In this document: piece after piece, positions 33,798 to 41,858 of the stretch | How the letters are laid out: each line of letters starts with the position of its first letter | How positions within the stretch are numbered: the first letter of the stretch is position 1 | NCBI RefSeq assembly: GCF_016919245.1 | Contig: NZ_JAFEJA010000001.1 | Span: forward strand, 186,001 to 250,000 | Direction of reading: 5' to 3' | Length of the DNA: 64,000 bases | Origin: Streptomyces zhihengii | Lineage (GTDB): Bacteria > Actinomycetota > Actinomycetes > Streptomycetales > Streptomycetaceae | The notes under the pieces: generated by a model | Told to the model about the DNA's origin: nothing | The model's database searches: none | What the model saw: the letters and a program-made list of their open reading frames with translations, nothing else | Translations under genes and position numbers: made by a program

Positions 33798-33934
33798 GGC
33801 CACTCCCGTCCTGCCGGGGCCCGGCCTCTCCGTGCCCTCGCTCCGACGGTACGAGCCGCCTCTGACAGTGGCCGGACCGGCGGGGCGGCGGGGCGCCGCA
33901 CGAGCGTTGCGGGCCGGGGGCGCCGGCACGCCGG

Positions 33935-34017
33935 CGGCGCGGGGCGGTCAGCCGGTCGAAGGGGTGGGACACCGGCGCGTCAGCGGCGCGGGGCGGCGGC
34001 GAGTGGTCAGCCGGTCG
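33935..34017. repeat. Imperfect repeat spanning the ASCH stop codon (59-bp period)
   Basis: GGCGCGGGGCGG followed by GGTCAGCCGGTCG appears from 33935 and again from about 33982. The stop of the ASCH gene (TCA at 34007-34009 on the plus strand) has a twin at 33948-33950. Confidence 0.7.
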
Positions 34018-34414
34018 GCGGGGCGGGGAGGGTGAAGCGCAGACACACCACGGGAGTGGTGTCGTCGACCTGCCGCCCCTCGACGTCACGCCAGTAGGCG
34101 AGGTGCGAACGGCGCCAGTGGGCCAGGTCGGTGCAGCCCTCGCCCTCGGCCCGGGCGAAGTCCCAGGTGACCTCGGCGAAGGGCACCGTCGTCACGGCGG
34201 TGACCCGCAGCTCGCCGAGGACGGCTCCGTCGTTGCCGAGCAGGGCCAGGATCTCGCCCGGGAACTCGATCTCCTCGGCCTCCTCCGCGTATTCCGCCAG
34301 GAGGGTGGCGGTGGCGGTCTTCGCGCCGTCGAGGACAAGGGCGTTGAGCTCGTCACGAAGACCGCCCGGACTGCCGAGTTCCAGCGTCCGCATACCGTTC
34401 ACCCGAGGCCACAT
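34007..34414 (-). CDS. ASCH domain protein
   Basis: A 135-residue ASCH protein. Conserved features are LVLDGAKTATATLL near the N-terminus, LALLGNDGAVLGELRVTAV in the strand core, and the C-terminal DLAHWRRSHLAYWRDV helix with VVCLRFTL. ASCH is a PUA-like beta-barrel that binds RNA or nucleosides; some bacterial members hydrolyse modified cytidines, but no assignment can be made here. The start has no ribosome site but TAGGCT lies eight bases before ATG 34414, so it is probably leaderless. The stop lies in a duplicated segment. Confidence 0.85.
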   Translation of the reverse strand: MWPRVNGMRTLELGSPGGLRDELNALVLDGAKTATATLLAEYAEEAEEIEFPGEILALLGNDGAVLGELRVTAVTTVPFAEVTWDFARAEGEGCTDLAHWRRSHLAYWRDVEGRQVDDTTPVVCLRFTLPAPPTG

Positions 34415-34759
34415 GGCGCCGAGCCTACCGAGACCGCCGGAAGCGGGCCGCCGGGGCCGCCGGCCGGAAGGTCCCGTGCGGCGGACTGCCGGGGCGCGAG
34501 GGCGGTTTCGGACGGTGAGCCCTCCGCACCGGCGCGACGCGGGTGGGCTCGCGTGCCGTAGAGTCCGGGGGCAGGCTCCGCGTCCGCCGATGTCGCTTCA
34601 CACGGGCGGCACCGGGCTGTGCGGGCAGCGGGCTTCGGCACCGGCCCGCGCATCACACGCCGGCGCGCACCTCACCCACTCGACCGTGTCTTCTCCCCCG
34701 CGGGTGGCGCGGCGCGCTCCGGGCACCACAACTCCCTTTCATCACAACGGAGAACCACC
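34415..34759. other. Intergenic region upstream of a small ORF
   Basis: 345 bp between the divergent ASCH gene and a 51-codon ORF. It includes the leaderless -10 of the ASCH gene and an AT-richer CTCCCTTTCATCACAA stretch (about 34731-34746) before the small gene. No hairpin or operator stands out. Confidence 0.4.
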
Positions 34760-34915
34760 ATGCAGCAGTCCGGCCCCGCCGACGACTCGGCGGCAGCCCC
34801 TTCCTGGCAGAACCTGTTCCTGGAACCGGCGTTCGCGCCGGGGACCGCCGAGTACGACGGCCACGGGCACGCGGGAGACCCGGCCGAGGCGGTTCCCGCG
34901 GCCGAGCCCGCCTGA
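34760..34915 (+). CDS. Small acidic peptide, 51 aa, unknown
   Basis: ATG 34760 has a good CGGAG ribosome site. The product is an acidic peptide with an aromatic/hydrophobic middle (PSWQNLFLEPAFAPG, YDGHGH) and an Ala/Glu/Pro tail. There is no Cys, no signal peptide and no neighbouring maturation enzyme, so I do not call it a RiPP precursor. It lies beside the HATPase and SpoIIE phosphatase genes, convergent with the former. A real gene is plausible from the ribosome site and the codon bias. Confidence 0.55.
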   Translation: MQQSGPADDSAAAPSWQNLFLEPAFAPGTAEYDGHGHAGDPAEAVPAAEPA

Positions 34916-34961
34916 GTTCCGGCCCCGGGGAGGGGCCGCCCCGGATCCGTCCGCCGCGGCC

Positions 34962-34977
34962 CCGTTCGCGGGAACGG
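34962..34977. terminator. Possible hairpin between convergent genes
   Basis: CCGTTC-GCGG-GAACGG, a 6-bp stem with a 4-nt loop, between the small-peptide stop (34915) and the HATPase stop (34996). Modest stability; it could end either transcript. Confidence 0.45.
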
Positions 34978-34995
34978 CCCCCGGGCGGGCGGGAA

Positions 34996-35442
34996 TCACC
35001 CCCGCGCCGGGGCACCACCGGCCGGGGCGCCGTCGGCCGGGGCGGTGAGCCGCAGCGCGACGTGCACGGTCTTGCCGCCGAGCCGCGGCACCACGGTGAT
35101 CACGCCGCCCAGGCCGCGGACGATCTCCAGGCCGAACCCGCCGCGTTCGCCGCCGGCCGTGCGCCGGTGGAGTTCCGGCAGCGCCTCGCTGTCGTCGGCG
35201 ACGGCGATGTCCAGGAGGCCGGCGCGCACGGTCAGGGTCAGCACGCACGAGCCCCGGGTGTGGCGGACGGTGTTGGTGACCAGCTCCGAGACGATGGTCA
35301 CGGCGTCCGCGGCGGGCGCGCCGCCGGTGGTGACGGCAAGCCACCGGGCCGTGATGCGGCGGGCGACGGCCGGACTGTGCCGGCCACGCGGCAGGGCGAC
35401 GGCGTGCCTCGTGGGATCGGGTGCCAGGTCGGTGACGGTCAT
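34996..35442 (-). CDS. HATPase_c anti-sigma-factor-like ATP-binding protein
   Basis: A 148-residue GHKL ATPase of the RsbW/SpoIIAB-like regulatory class that is abundant in Streptomyces. The N box is IVSELVTNTVRHT, the G1 box IAVADDSEALPE and the G2 region GGFGLEIVRGLGG. Such proteins bind ATP and act as anti-sigma factors or kinases of STAS-domain antagonists. GGAGAG precedes ATG 35442. The neighbouring SpoIIE-type phosphatase (35646-36842), same strand and 203 bp upstream, would suit the same partner-switching pathway, but no STAS protein is in the window. Confidence 0.88.
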   Translation of the reverse strand: MTVTDLAPDPTRHAVALPRGRHSPAVARRITARWLAVTTGGAPAADAVTIVSELVTNTVRHTRGSCVLTLTVRAGLLDIAVADDSEALPELHRRTAGGERGGFGLEIVRGLGGVITVVPRLGGKTVHVALRLTAPADGAPAGGAPARG

Positions 35443-35645
35443 GACGGCTCTCCGTGCACGAGGTGTTCTGCAAGGGATTCGCCGCGGGGACGGGTTTCGG
35501 ATGTGGCAGACGGCGCCCGTTTCCGATCCGCGACCGCCGGGAACGGCGATCCGCTCCGCCCCGTGACCGGACGGCTCCCCGCCGTCACGACCGCCGCCCG
35601 TGTGCCCGCGGCGACGGGACGCGCCGCGGTCCCTGCCCTGTCCGG

Positions 35646-36842
35646 TCAGGCTCCGGCCGGGGCGCTCCGGCCGCCGGAGTCGGGGCCGCGCCAGTCCAGG
35701 CACAGGACCGTGGCGTCGTCGCGCACCTCGCCGTCGCAGGCGTCGGTGACCGCGGCGACCAGGGCGCGCACCACCTCACGCGGATGCTCGGCCGCGGTGT
35801 CACGCATCAGCCCCGGCAGGTCGACCTTGCTCGCCTGGCGTTCCTGCATGCCGTCGGTGTAGAGCACGAGACGGTCGCCGGGTCTCAGATCGAGCGCCTG
35901 GACCCGGTACGGGCCCTGCCCGGCGACGCCGAAGGGCAGATCGACGGCGAGGCGCAGTTCGTCGACCGCGCCCTCGCGCAGCCGCAGCGGCCGGGGGTGC
36001 CCCGCGTTCACGAGACAGGCGCTCGACCCGTCGAGGGCGATGCGCAGCAACTGGCCGGTGGCGAAGGTCTGGCGCCCGTGGTCGAGCAGCGCCTGGTGGG
36101 TCTGGTGTGCCTGTTCCGCGAGGTCCGCCCCGGCGCGGCGGGCGCCGCGGGAGGCGTTGACCAGCAGGGTGGCCATGAGCGAGGCGTCCACGTCGTGGCC
36201 CATGGCGTCGGTGACGGACAGGTGGAGCGCGTCGTGGTCGACGCTGTAGTCGTAGGTGTCGCCGGCGATGTCGGACGCCGGGACCAGCGCTCCCGCGAGC
36301 GCGAACTCGCCCGCCTCGCAGGAGGGCGCCGAGGGCAGGAGCTGACGCTGGATCTCGGCGGCCAGGCTGACGTCGGTGGTGCGGTTCCCCCAGTGGTACA
36401 GGTCGGTGAACCGGCGGTCCGCGACGATGATGTACGCCAGCGCGTGGGCGGCCTCCTCGACCTGCTCCAGCACGTCCTGCGTGACCTGACCGAGGAACAG
36501 TTCGAGGACGCCGATGGTGTCGCCGCGGTTGGTGACCGGGGCGAGCACCCGCTCGCCCTGGCCGTTCTCCTGCGTCAGCACCGGCTTCTGGGTGCGCAGC
36601 ACCTCGGCGTAGTGGCCGCTGCCGGCAAGGGGGACGTGTTCGGCGCGGCGGCCGCGCCGTGACGTCGTCTCCTCGCTGACCCGCAGCAGGCGGCGGCCGA
36701 CCACGTCGACGAACAGGAACGACACGTAGCGCGCGCCGAAACGGTCGCGCAGGTTACGCGCCACGACATCGAGGGAGCCGACAGGCGCGGCGTCCTCGGC
36801 CGCTGCCAGGACGTCGGCCAACCCGATCCGATCACGCTGCAC
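35646..36842 (-). CDS. GAF-SpoIIE PP2C-type protein phosphatase
   Basis: A 398-residue phosphatase. The GAF-like sensor (about 25-150, [18 protein letters not shown]...[20 protein letters not shown]) precedes the PPM/SpoIIE domain (about 175-385) with the entry helix [13 protein letters not shown], the metal-binding [11 protein letters not shown] and [38 protein letters not shown] and the final [12 protein letters not shown]. It dephosphorylates Ser/Thr-phosphorylated STAS antagonists in the cytoplasm. GTG 36842 has GGGAGG upstream. It is likely linked in function to the adjacent HATPase protein; the GAF ligand is unknown. Confidence 0.93.
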   Translation of the reverse strand: MQRDRIGLADVLAAAEDAAPVGSLDVVARNLRDRFGARYVSFLFVDVVGRRLLRVSEETTSRRGRRAEHVPLAGSGHYAEVLRTQKPVLTQENGQGERVLAPVTNRGDTIGVLELFLGQVTQDVLEQVEEAAHALAYIIVADRRFTDLYHWGNRTTDVSLAAEIQRQLLPSAPSCEAGEFALAGALVPASDIAGDTYDYSVDHDALHLSVTDAMGHDVDASLMATLLVNASRGARRAGADLAEQAHQTHQALLDHGRQTFATGQLLRIALDGSSACLVNAGHPRPLRLREGAVDELRLAVDLPFGVAGQGPYRVQALDLRPGDRLVLYTDGMQERQASKVDLPGLMRDTAAEHPREVVRALVAAVTDACDGEVRDDATVLCLDWRGPDSGGRSAPAGA

Positions 36843-36970
36843 ATCAACCTCCCGAAGTTACGGATCCTCCTTCCCGGCGACACGGCAGGCATACAAACCA
36901 CGATGAGCACTGCCCGGGCAGGGCCGGTCGGAAGGGCACGCGGGGAGGGCGCCCGGGGCGCGCCGGGGTC

Positions 36971-37029
36971 GCCCGGGGTGAGGGCGCGCGGGGCGAACCG
37001 GGCCGGCCCGGGGTGAGGGCGCGCGGGGC
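36971..37029. repeat. 24-bp direct repeat, 35-bp period
   Basis: GCCCGGGGTGAGGGCGCGCG plus GGGC occurs at 36971-36994 and 37006-37029. The surrounding 268-bp gap (36843-37110) is extremely G-rich on the plus strand and holds no gene that I can support; the G-runs might form quadruplexes. Confidence 0.85.
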
Positions 37030-37110
37030 CGGGGTGCTCCGGGGGGCGGGCGTGCGGGGGGCGCCGGGACGGGAGGGGAGCCGGGCGCCGCGGGGGCGGG
37101 ACGGGGCGGG

Positions 37111-37383
37111 TCAGCGGATGCGGCGGATGCGGATCGGCCCGCGGGCACGATCCGGGTCGACGGCGCGGCCGCCCTGGGTGATCTCCACCGCGCCGGCCGT
37201 GACCAGCCGCCGCGCCGCGCGCCGGGCCGGCTCCATCAGCGCGCGCCAGCCGTCGCCGTCCCCGTCGTACGCCGCCCGCGCGGCGTCGGAGGGGCAGATC
37301 GTCGCGGACGGGGCGCGCCCGTCCAGCAGCTCCAGGATGGTGCGTTCCAGGCGCCGGTCGGTCTGCCGTCGGGAGTCGCTCAC
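37111..37383 (-). CDS. DUF3253-like small protein
   Basis: A 90-residue protein with a winged-helix-like pattern: RRLERTILELLDGRAPSATICPSDAARAA, then WRALMEPARRAARRLVTAGAVEITQGG and VDPDRARGPIRIRR. This matches my memory of DUF3253, whose members are often mis-annotated as a tRNA ribosyltransferase. No catalytic residues are evident; nucleic-acid binding is possible. GTG 37383 has GGGAG about ten bases upstream. A much longer frame continues past it and is not credible. Confidence 0.75.
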   Translation of the reverse strand: MSDSRRQTDRRLERTILELLDGRAPSATICPSDAARAAYDGDGDGWRALMEPARRAARRLVTAGAVEITQGGRAVDPDRARGPIRIRRIR

Positions 37384-37548
37384 CCCGCCAGTCTCCCACC
37401 GGCGGCACGGGGGCGGCGGGTGCGCGCGGGCGCGCCCGCGCGCACCGCTCCCGGTCGCGGCGGACGGCCGTCGTGGTGACCGGATCGGTCCGCCGCCGGA
37501 CCCGATGCTGCCTGGTTCGGCCTCCCCGCACGGCCCAGGATGGAGCAC

Positions 37549-38148
37549 ATGAGCCGAGCACTGATCGTCATCGATGTCCAGGAGTCCTTCCGGGCCCGTC
37601 CGCTGTGGGCGGCCACCCTCGAACCCGGGATCGCCGACCGGGTGAACCGGCTGGCCGCGCTCGCCCGCCGCACCGGTGACCTGGTGGTGTGGGTGCTGCA
37701 CTCCGAGCCCGGCAGCGGCGGTGTGTTCGACCCGGAGTCCGGTCATGTACGGCTGATGGAGGAGCTGGAGCGGGCGGACGGGGAGCCGCTGCTGCACAAG
37801 ACCTCGCACAACGCCTTCACCACCACCCGTCTCCAGCAGCTCTTGACCCAGCGGGGCATCCGCGAGCTGAGGGTCTGCGGCATCCGCACCGAGCAGTGCG
37901 TGGAGACCACCGTCCGGGTCGCGAGCGACCTCGGCTACGACGTCACCCTCGTCGTCGACGCCACCACGACCGACCCCGTCCCCCACCGGGACGCCCCCGC
38001 CGGGCAGAGCGTCGAGGAACTGCTCGCCGACCCCCGCACCCTGCCCGCCGCCGAGGTCGTCCGGCGCACCGAGTACGTCCTCGCCGGACGCTTCGCCGCC
38101 ATCGAGACGGTGGGCCGGCTGGAAGCAGCGGCGGACGACCGGGCATGA
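37549..38148 (+). CDS. Isochorismatase-like cysteine hydrolase
   Basis: A 199-residue cysteine hydrolase with the family triad: D9 (IVIDVQESF), K84 (LLHKTSHNAF) and C117 (IRTEQCVETT), plus the usual cis-peptide region CGIRT. Members hydrolyse isochorismate, nicotinamide, carbamoyl or peroxyureido compounds; the substrate is not clear. ATG 37549 with GGAG seven bases before it is preferred to ATG 37540. The AraC/GlxA-type gene starts 11 bp downstream on the same strand, so the pair is likely an operon, a common pairing in Streptomyces. Confidence 0.9.
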   Translation: MSRALIVIDVQESFRARPLWAATLEPGIADRVNRLAALARRTGDLVVWVLHSEPGSGGVFDPESGHVRLMEELERADGEPLLHKTSHNAFTTTRLQQLLTQRGIRELRVCGIRTEQCVETTVRVASDLGYDVTLVVDATTTDPVPHRDAPAGQSVEELLADPRTLPAAEVVRRTEYVLAGRFAAIETVGRLEAAADDRA

Positions 38149-38158
38149 TGACCGGATC

Positions 38159-39064
38159 GTGAACCACGTCGTCTTCTTCCTGGTGCCCGGAGTCCACCTG
38201 CTGGACCTCGCGGGGCCCGCGCAGGTCTTCTCCACCGCCGCCGACTTCGGGCATCCCTGGACGCTCGGCTACGTGGCCGAGCGTCCCGAGGTCCGCACGG
38301 CCCAGGGGCTGCCGCTGGTGGCCGGGCTCACCTGGCCCGAGCTCGGGCCCGACGACCTGATCGTGGTGCCGGGCTGGCGGGCGGCCGGCGAGGCCACCCC
38401 CGCCATCGGGCCCGGCCCGCTGCGGATGCTGCGGGAGCACCACGCGCGGGGCGGCACGGTGGCCAGCGTCTGCGCGGGTGCCGACGCCCTCGGCCGGGCC
38501 GGGCTGCTCGACGGGCGCCGCTGCACCACCCATCACGATGTGCAGGACGAGCTGGCACGGCGTCATCCGCGGGCGATCGTCGTCCCGGACGTCCTGTTCA
38601 CCACGGACGACCGGGTCGTGACGTCGGCGGGCATCGCGAGCGGCATCGACCTGGCCCTGCACCTGGTCGCGACCCGGCACGGCCCCGCCGTGGCCGCGCA
38701 GGTCGCCAGGGAGATGGTCGTCTACGCCCGCCGCAACGGGCACGAACCGCAGACCAGCGCGATGCTCAGGCACCGCGCCCATCTCGACGACACCGTGCAC
38801 CGCGCGCAGAATCTCATCGACTCCCGGTTCGACCGGGCGCTCCCCCTGGCCGTGCTGGCCTCGGCCGCGGGCGTGAGCGAGCGCACGCTGACCCGTCTGT
38901 TCACCCGCGCCACCGGGCTCACCCCGCTGCGCTATCAGCAGACGCTGCGCCTCGAACGGGCCGAACACCTCATCAGCCACGGCGCGACGGTGGACTCCGC
39001 CGCCCGCTCGGTCGGCTTCGAGGACCCCCGGATGCTGCGCCGGCTGCGCGCCCGCACGGCCTGA
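38159..39064 (+). CDS. GlxA-type AraC-family regulator (DJ-1/PfpI plus AraC HTH)
   Basis: A 301-residue regulator. The N-terminal DJ-1/PfpI-like domain (about 1-185) has VVFFLVPGVHLLDLAGPAQVF and the elbow VASVCAGADALGRAG. The C-terminal AraC helix-turn-helix pair (about 205-300) shows LAVLASAAGVSERTLTRLFTRATG and RLERAEHLISHGATVDSAARSVGF. GTG 38159 starts 11 bp after the cysteine hydrolase stop. It probably senses a small metabolite and regulates that hydrolase or itself. A 42-bp tandem repeat begins after its stop. Confidence 0.92.
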   Translation: MNHVVFFLVPGVHLLDLAGPAQVFSTAADFGHPWTLGYVAERPEVRTAQGLPLVAGLTWPELGPDDLIVVPGWRAAGEATPAIGPGPLRMLREHHARGGTVASVCAGADALGRAGLLDGRRCTTHHDVQDELARRHPRAIVVPDVLFTTDDRVVTSAGIASGIDLALHLVATRHGPAVAAQVAREMVVYARRNGHEPQTSAMLRHRAHLDDTVHRAQNLIDSRFDRALPLAVLASAAGVSERTLTRLFTRATGLTPLRYQQTLRLERAEHLISHGATVDSAARSVGFEDPRMLRRLRARTA

Positions 39065-39079
39065 CCGCTCCGGGCGGCC

Positions 39080-39200
39080 GGGCCGTCCAGGCCGAGTTCG
39101 GGGCGGCCGGGCGGGCAGTGCGGGCCGTCCAGGCCGAGTTCGGGGCGGCCGGGCGGGCGGTGCGGGCCGGGCGGTGCCCGTCCAGGCCGAACTCGGCGCG
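39080..39200. repeat. 42-bp tandem repeat
   Basis: Two adjacent 42-bp copies (39080-39121 and 39122-39163) start GGGCCGTCCAGGCCGAGTTC and differ at one or two bases; a degenerate third copy (GCCCGTCCAGGCCGAACTCGG) starts near 39177. The 205-bp gap between the convergent AraC-type genes is mostly this array. Confidence 0.88.
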
Positions 39201-39269
39201 ACCGGGCCGGGCGACCGGGCCCGGGGCGGTGCGGGCGGCGCACCGGCGGGCGCGGCGTCCGTCCGCGCG

Positions 39270-40106
39270 TCAGCGCGCGTCCGGCGCCGCCGGGCCGGTG
39301 CCCCGTCCGGTCGCGGCGCGGGCGTAGCGGCCCGGGGTGGTGCCGAGGATCCGCTTGAAGTGCCGGGTGAAATGGGGCTGGTCGTAGAAGCCGAGCGCGG
39401 CCGCCACCTCGCCGGGCGGCTGTCCGGCGAGGAGCCGGCGGCGGGCGAGGTCGACCCGCCGGGACATGACGTACTGGTGCGGCGCGATGCCGAACGCCGC
39501 GCTGAAGGACCGCACCAGATGCGAGGGGTGCACATGGAGCAGGCGTCCGCACTGCTCCAGCGACGTGCCCTCGCACAGCCGCTCGTCGAGCAGGTCGCGC
39601 AGGTCCCGGGCGACGCCCCCGCGGCCGTCGGCCGGGGGGTCCGGGGTGTCCCCGGGCGCCAGATGCGCGCGCAGCCGGTCGCCGATGAGGGTCAGACGGC
39701 TCTCGGCCTCCAGTTCGTCGCCCGGGCCGGCGAGCGCGGTGTGCAACTGGCCGATGCGGGTGCGCAGCAGGGGGTCGGCGAGGTCGGGGCCGTCGACGGC
39801 GGGGCCGATGAGGGTCTCGTCGAGCCGGGTGGTGTCGAGGTAGACGACGCGCTTGCGGAAACCGTGCGCGGTGGCGGGCGATCCGTTGTGCGGGACCAGC
39901 GGCGGCAGCAGGCTGACGGTGTCGTGCGGGGTGCCGCGCTCGTGGTGGTCCAGTTCGTAGCGGACGACGCCGTCGTCGACGATCAGCAGCGTCCAGGCGT
40001 CGTGGACGTGCATGGGGTAGGAGTGCTCGGTGAAGCGGGCGTGCAGGACCTCCCGTACGCCCGGGACCGCGGGGCGCCACGCTCTGACGTCTTGCCGGGA
40101 TGCCAC
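39270..40106 (-). CDS. AraC-family regulator with cupin sensor
   Basis: A 278-residue regulator. The N-terminal AraC_binding cupin (about 1-110: HSYPMHVHDAWTLLIVDDG, VSLLPPLVPHNG) precedes an AraC helix-turn-helix pair (LEQCGRLLHVHPSHLVRSFSAAFG and PPGEVAAALGFYDQPHFTRHFK). GTG 40106 is preferred: TACGTT lies eight bases before it, a leaderless-type -10; a TTG at 40121 is the longer option. It is divergent from the DUF2000 gene with a 49-bp gap, so it most likely controls that gene. Confidence 0.9.
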   Translation of the reverse strand: MASRQDVRAWRPAVPGVREVLHARFTEHSYPMHVHDAWTLLIVDDGVVRYELDHHERGTPHDTVSLLPPLVPHNGSPATAHGFRKRVVYLDTTRLDETLIGPAVDGPDLADPLLRTRIGQLHTALAGPGDELEAESRLTLIGDRLRAHLAPGDTPDPPADGRGGVARDLRDLLDERLCEGTSLEQCGRLLHVHPSHLVRSFSAAFGIAPHQYVMSRRVDLARRRLLAGQPPGEVAAALGFYDQPHFTRHFKRILGTTPGRYARAATGRGTGPAAPDAR

Positions 40107-40155
40107 GCAAAGAACGTACAAGACGGCCGCCGGGGCGGCCGTGCAGTCTCACAGC

Positions 40156-40614
40156 ATGGATACGACAACCGCCGGGGCCGCCGGAGCGGCCGAGAACCCG
40201 CCCGTCCGCTTCGACACGAAGATCGCCGTCCTGCTCCGTGACGACCTGGAGACCTGGCAGCGGCTGAATGTGACCGCCTTCCTGGTCAGCGGCCTGGGCA
40301 CGGCGTCGCCCGAGGTGATCGGCGCACCGTACGAGGACGCCGACGGCACGGCCTACCTGCCGATGTTCCGGCAGCCGGTGCTGGTCTTCGAGGCCGGCAA
40401 GGAGACGATGACGCTCGCCCACGCCCGTGCGCTGTCCCGTTCGCTGACCACCGCGGTGTTCACATCGGACCTGTTCGGGACGGGGAACGACCGGGACAAC
40501 CGGGCGGCCGTGCGGGCCGTGGGCCGGGACGCACTCGATCTGGTGGGGATGGCCGTCCACGGGCCGCGCAACGCGGTGGACAAGGTGCTCAAGGGTGCGC
40601 GGATGCATCCCTGA
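40156..40614 (+). CDS. DUF2000 family protein
   Basis: A 152-residue protein with the DUF2000 pattern: DTKIAVLLRDDLETWQRLNVTAFLVSGL, the middle YLPMFRQPVLVFEA and VFTSDLFGTGNDRDNRAAV. The fold is related to peptidyl-tRNA hydrolase 2-like domains; the function is unknown. It is divergent from an AraC regulator, a pairing often seen for this family in actinobacteria. There is no ribosome site and the ATG is close to CAGTCT, so the transcript may be leaderless. Confidence 0.85.
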   Translation: MDTTTAGAAGAAENPPVRFDTKIAVLLRDDLETWQRLNVTAFLVSGLGTASPEVIGAPYEDADGTAYLPMFRQPVLVFEAGKETMTLAHARALSRSLTTAVFTSDLFGTGNDRDNRAAVRAVGRDALDLVGMAVHGPRNAVDKVLKGARMHP

Positions 40615-40696
40615 ACCCGGGCGGGCGCCCTCGCCGGCCGCCGGGTGCCGTGCCCGCAGGGCACGGCACCCGCCCGTGCGCGGCGGTGGACAAAGG

Positions 40697-41209
40697 TCAG
40701 GCGCGGGGCGTCGGCCGGGTGGCGGCCCCGCTGTCCCGGATCTCGTCCAGGGACTCCCGGAACAGCTCCGTCGCCCGCCCGAACCAGTCGGCCAGGACGG
40801 CGACCTCGGCCGGTTCGTAGTCGGCGAACAACTCCCCGAGCCGTGCGTAGAACGGGCCGTAGACCTCCAGGATCCGCTGCTCCGCGGCTTCCTCCATCAC
40901 CACCGTCACCCGCCGCCGGTCCCCCGGGTCGGGAACCCGGCGGACGTAGCCGGCCTTCTCCAGCCGGTTGAGCACGCCCGTCACCGCTCCCGTGGTCAGC
41001 CGGGCGCGTTCGGCCAGGCCGCCGGCGGCCAGGGCCTCTCCGGACGTCCGCGCCTCGATCAGGAAGCCGAGGCAGGTGAGGTCGGTGACATTGATCCCGA
41101 GCCGCCGCGCGATGTCCTGCTGCCCGAACTGGGCGACCGCGATCATCCGGTCCATCGCGTACTGCGCCTCGGCGGCCGTCGCCGCCGGACGCGCCTTGCC
41201 CTGCCCCAC
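40697..41209 (-). CDS. MarR-family transcriptional regulator
   Basis: A 170-residue MarR repressor: an N-terminal dimer helix (QYAMDRMIAVAQFGQQDIARRLG), the winged helix with GLAERARLTTGAVTGVLNRLEKAGYVRRV, the wing PDPGDRRRVTVVMEE and C-terminal dimerisation helices. GTG 41209 has AAGGGGAT just upstream. It is divergent from the small membrane protein at 41354; the 144-bp gap holds two TAAG/CTTA palindromes, the likely operators. The ligand is unknown. Confidence 0.92.
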   Translation of the reverse strand: MGQGKARPAATAAEAQYAMDRMIAVAQFGQQDIARRLGINVTDLTCLGFLIEARTSGEALAAGGLAERARLTTGAVTGVLNRLEKAGYVRRVPDPGDRRRVTVVMEEAAEQRILEVYGPFYARLGELFADYEPAEVAVLADWFGRATELFRESLDEIRDSGAATRPTPRA

Positions 41210-41222
41210 ACCATCCCCTTAC

Positions 41223-41251
41223 GATCTAAGAAACTTATCTCGCGAGCTAAG
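41223..41251. promoter_or_regulatory. MarR-type operators between divergent genes
   Basis: CTTATCTCGCGAGCTAAG (41234-41251) is an 18-bp palindrome with 16 matching positions. It overlaps GATCTAAG-AAA-CTTATC (41223-41239), a second inverted repeat sharing the CTTATC arm. They sit 14-42 bp upstream of the MarR gene. Confidence 0.75.
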
Positions 41252-41353
41252 CGATCTCGGCTCGACGACGGCACCAAAGACCCGGCCGGGGACCCGGCGG
41301 GCCGGCGGTCGCCCGCTCCAGGATCGCATCGCACCACCGCAGAGGAGCGTCGC

Positions 41354-41776
41354 ATGGGCGTGCACGGGGACCACGATCTGGGCCATACGGTGGCGGGCTG
41401 GACGGGGACCGGCATCGCGGTCGCCGGCTGCGGGCTCGCCGGGGCCGGCCTGGCGGCGGCCTCCGGGGCCCTCCTCGCCGCCGGCGCGGCCGTCACGGTG
41501 CTCGCCGCGGTGGTCACCTGGGCGCTGCATCTGGCCGGCTGGGGCAAGCCGAGCGGTCCGCGCCCCGTGGCGGAACACTCCTGGCGCGTGCGCGACACCT
41601 CCGCCGCGGCGGGCCACCCGTCCTGCGCCGGCTGCCGCCTCGCGGGGCGCCGCCCCCGCGCGGCCGTTCCGCACCCCGCGGAAGAACCCCTCAGCGCGCG
41701 CGTCGCCACCGCCGCGGACGACGCCTCCCCCGCGCGGTCCGCGCTCCCGGCTCCGGTGGCCGGACCGCCCGCCTGA
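41354..41776 (+). CDS. Small HG-motif membrane protein
   Basis: A 140-residue protein. The N-terminus HGDHDLGHTVAGWTGTG is followed by two membrane segments (about 18-38 and 42-64) and a cytosolic tail with SWRVRDTSAAAGHPSCAGCRLAGR (CxxC) and a low-complexity end. The N-terminal HG/GHTxAGW pattern recurs, as far as I recall, in small actinobacterial membrane proteins of unknown role. AGAGGAG precedes ATG 41354. It is divergent from the MarR regulator and probably under its control. Confidence 0.8.
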   Translation: MGVHGDHDLGHTVAGWTGTGIAVAGCGLAGAGLAAASGALLAAGAAVTVLAAVVTWALHLAGWGKPSGPRPVAEHSWRVRDTSAAAGHPSCAGCRLAGRRPRAAVPHPAEEPLSARVATAADDASPARSALPAPVAGPPA

Positions 41777-41858
41777 GCACTCCCCCGGGCGCACCCGGCG
41801 GCAGCGTAGGGTCGGACGGCCCGCCCGTACGGCGGGAGCGGACGGACAAGGGGAGAGC

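Noticed and set aside
34760..34915. Small peptide as a RiPP precursor
   Set aside because: No Cys/Ser/Thr-rich core, no leader motif that I know and no modifying enzyme nearby.
36843..37110. Possible small genes in the G-rich gap
   Set aside because: Frames are Gly/Arg/Pro-only and lack ribosome sites; direct repeats explain the openness.
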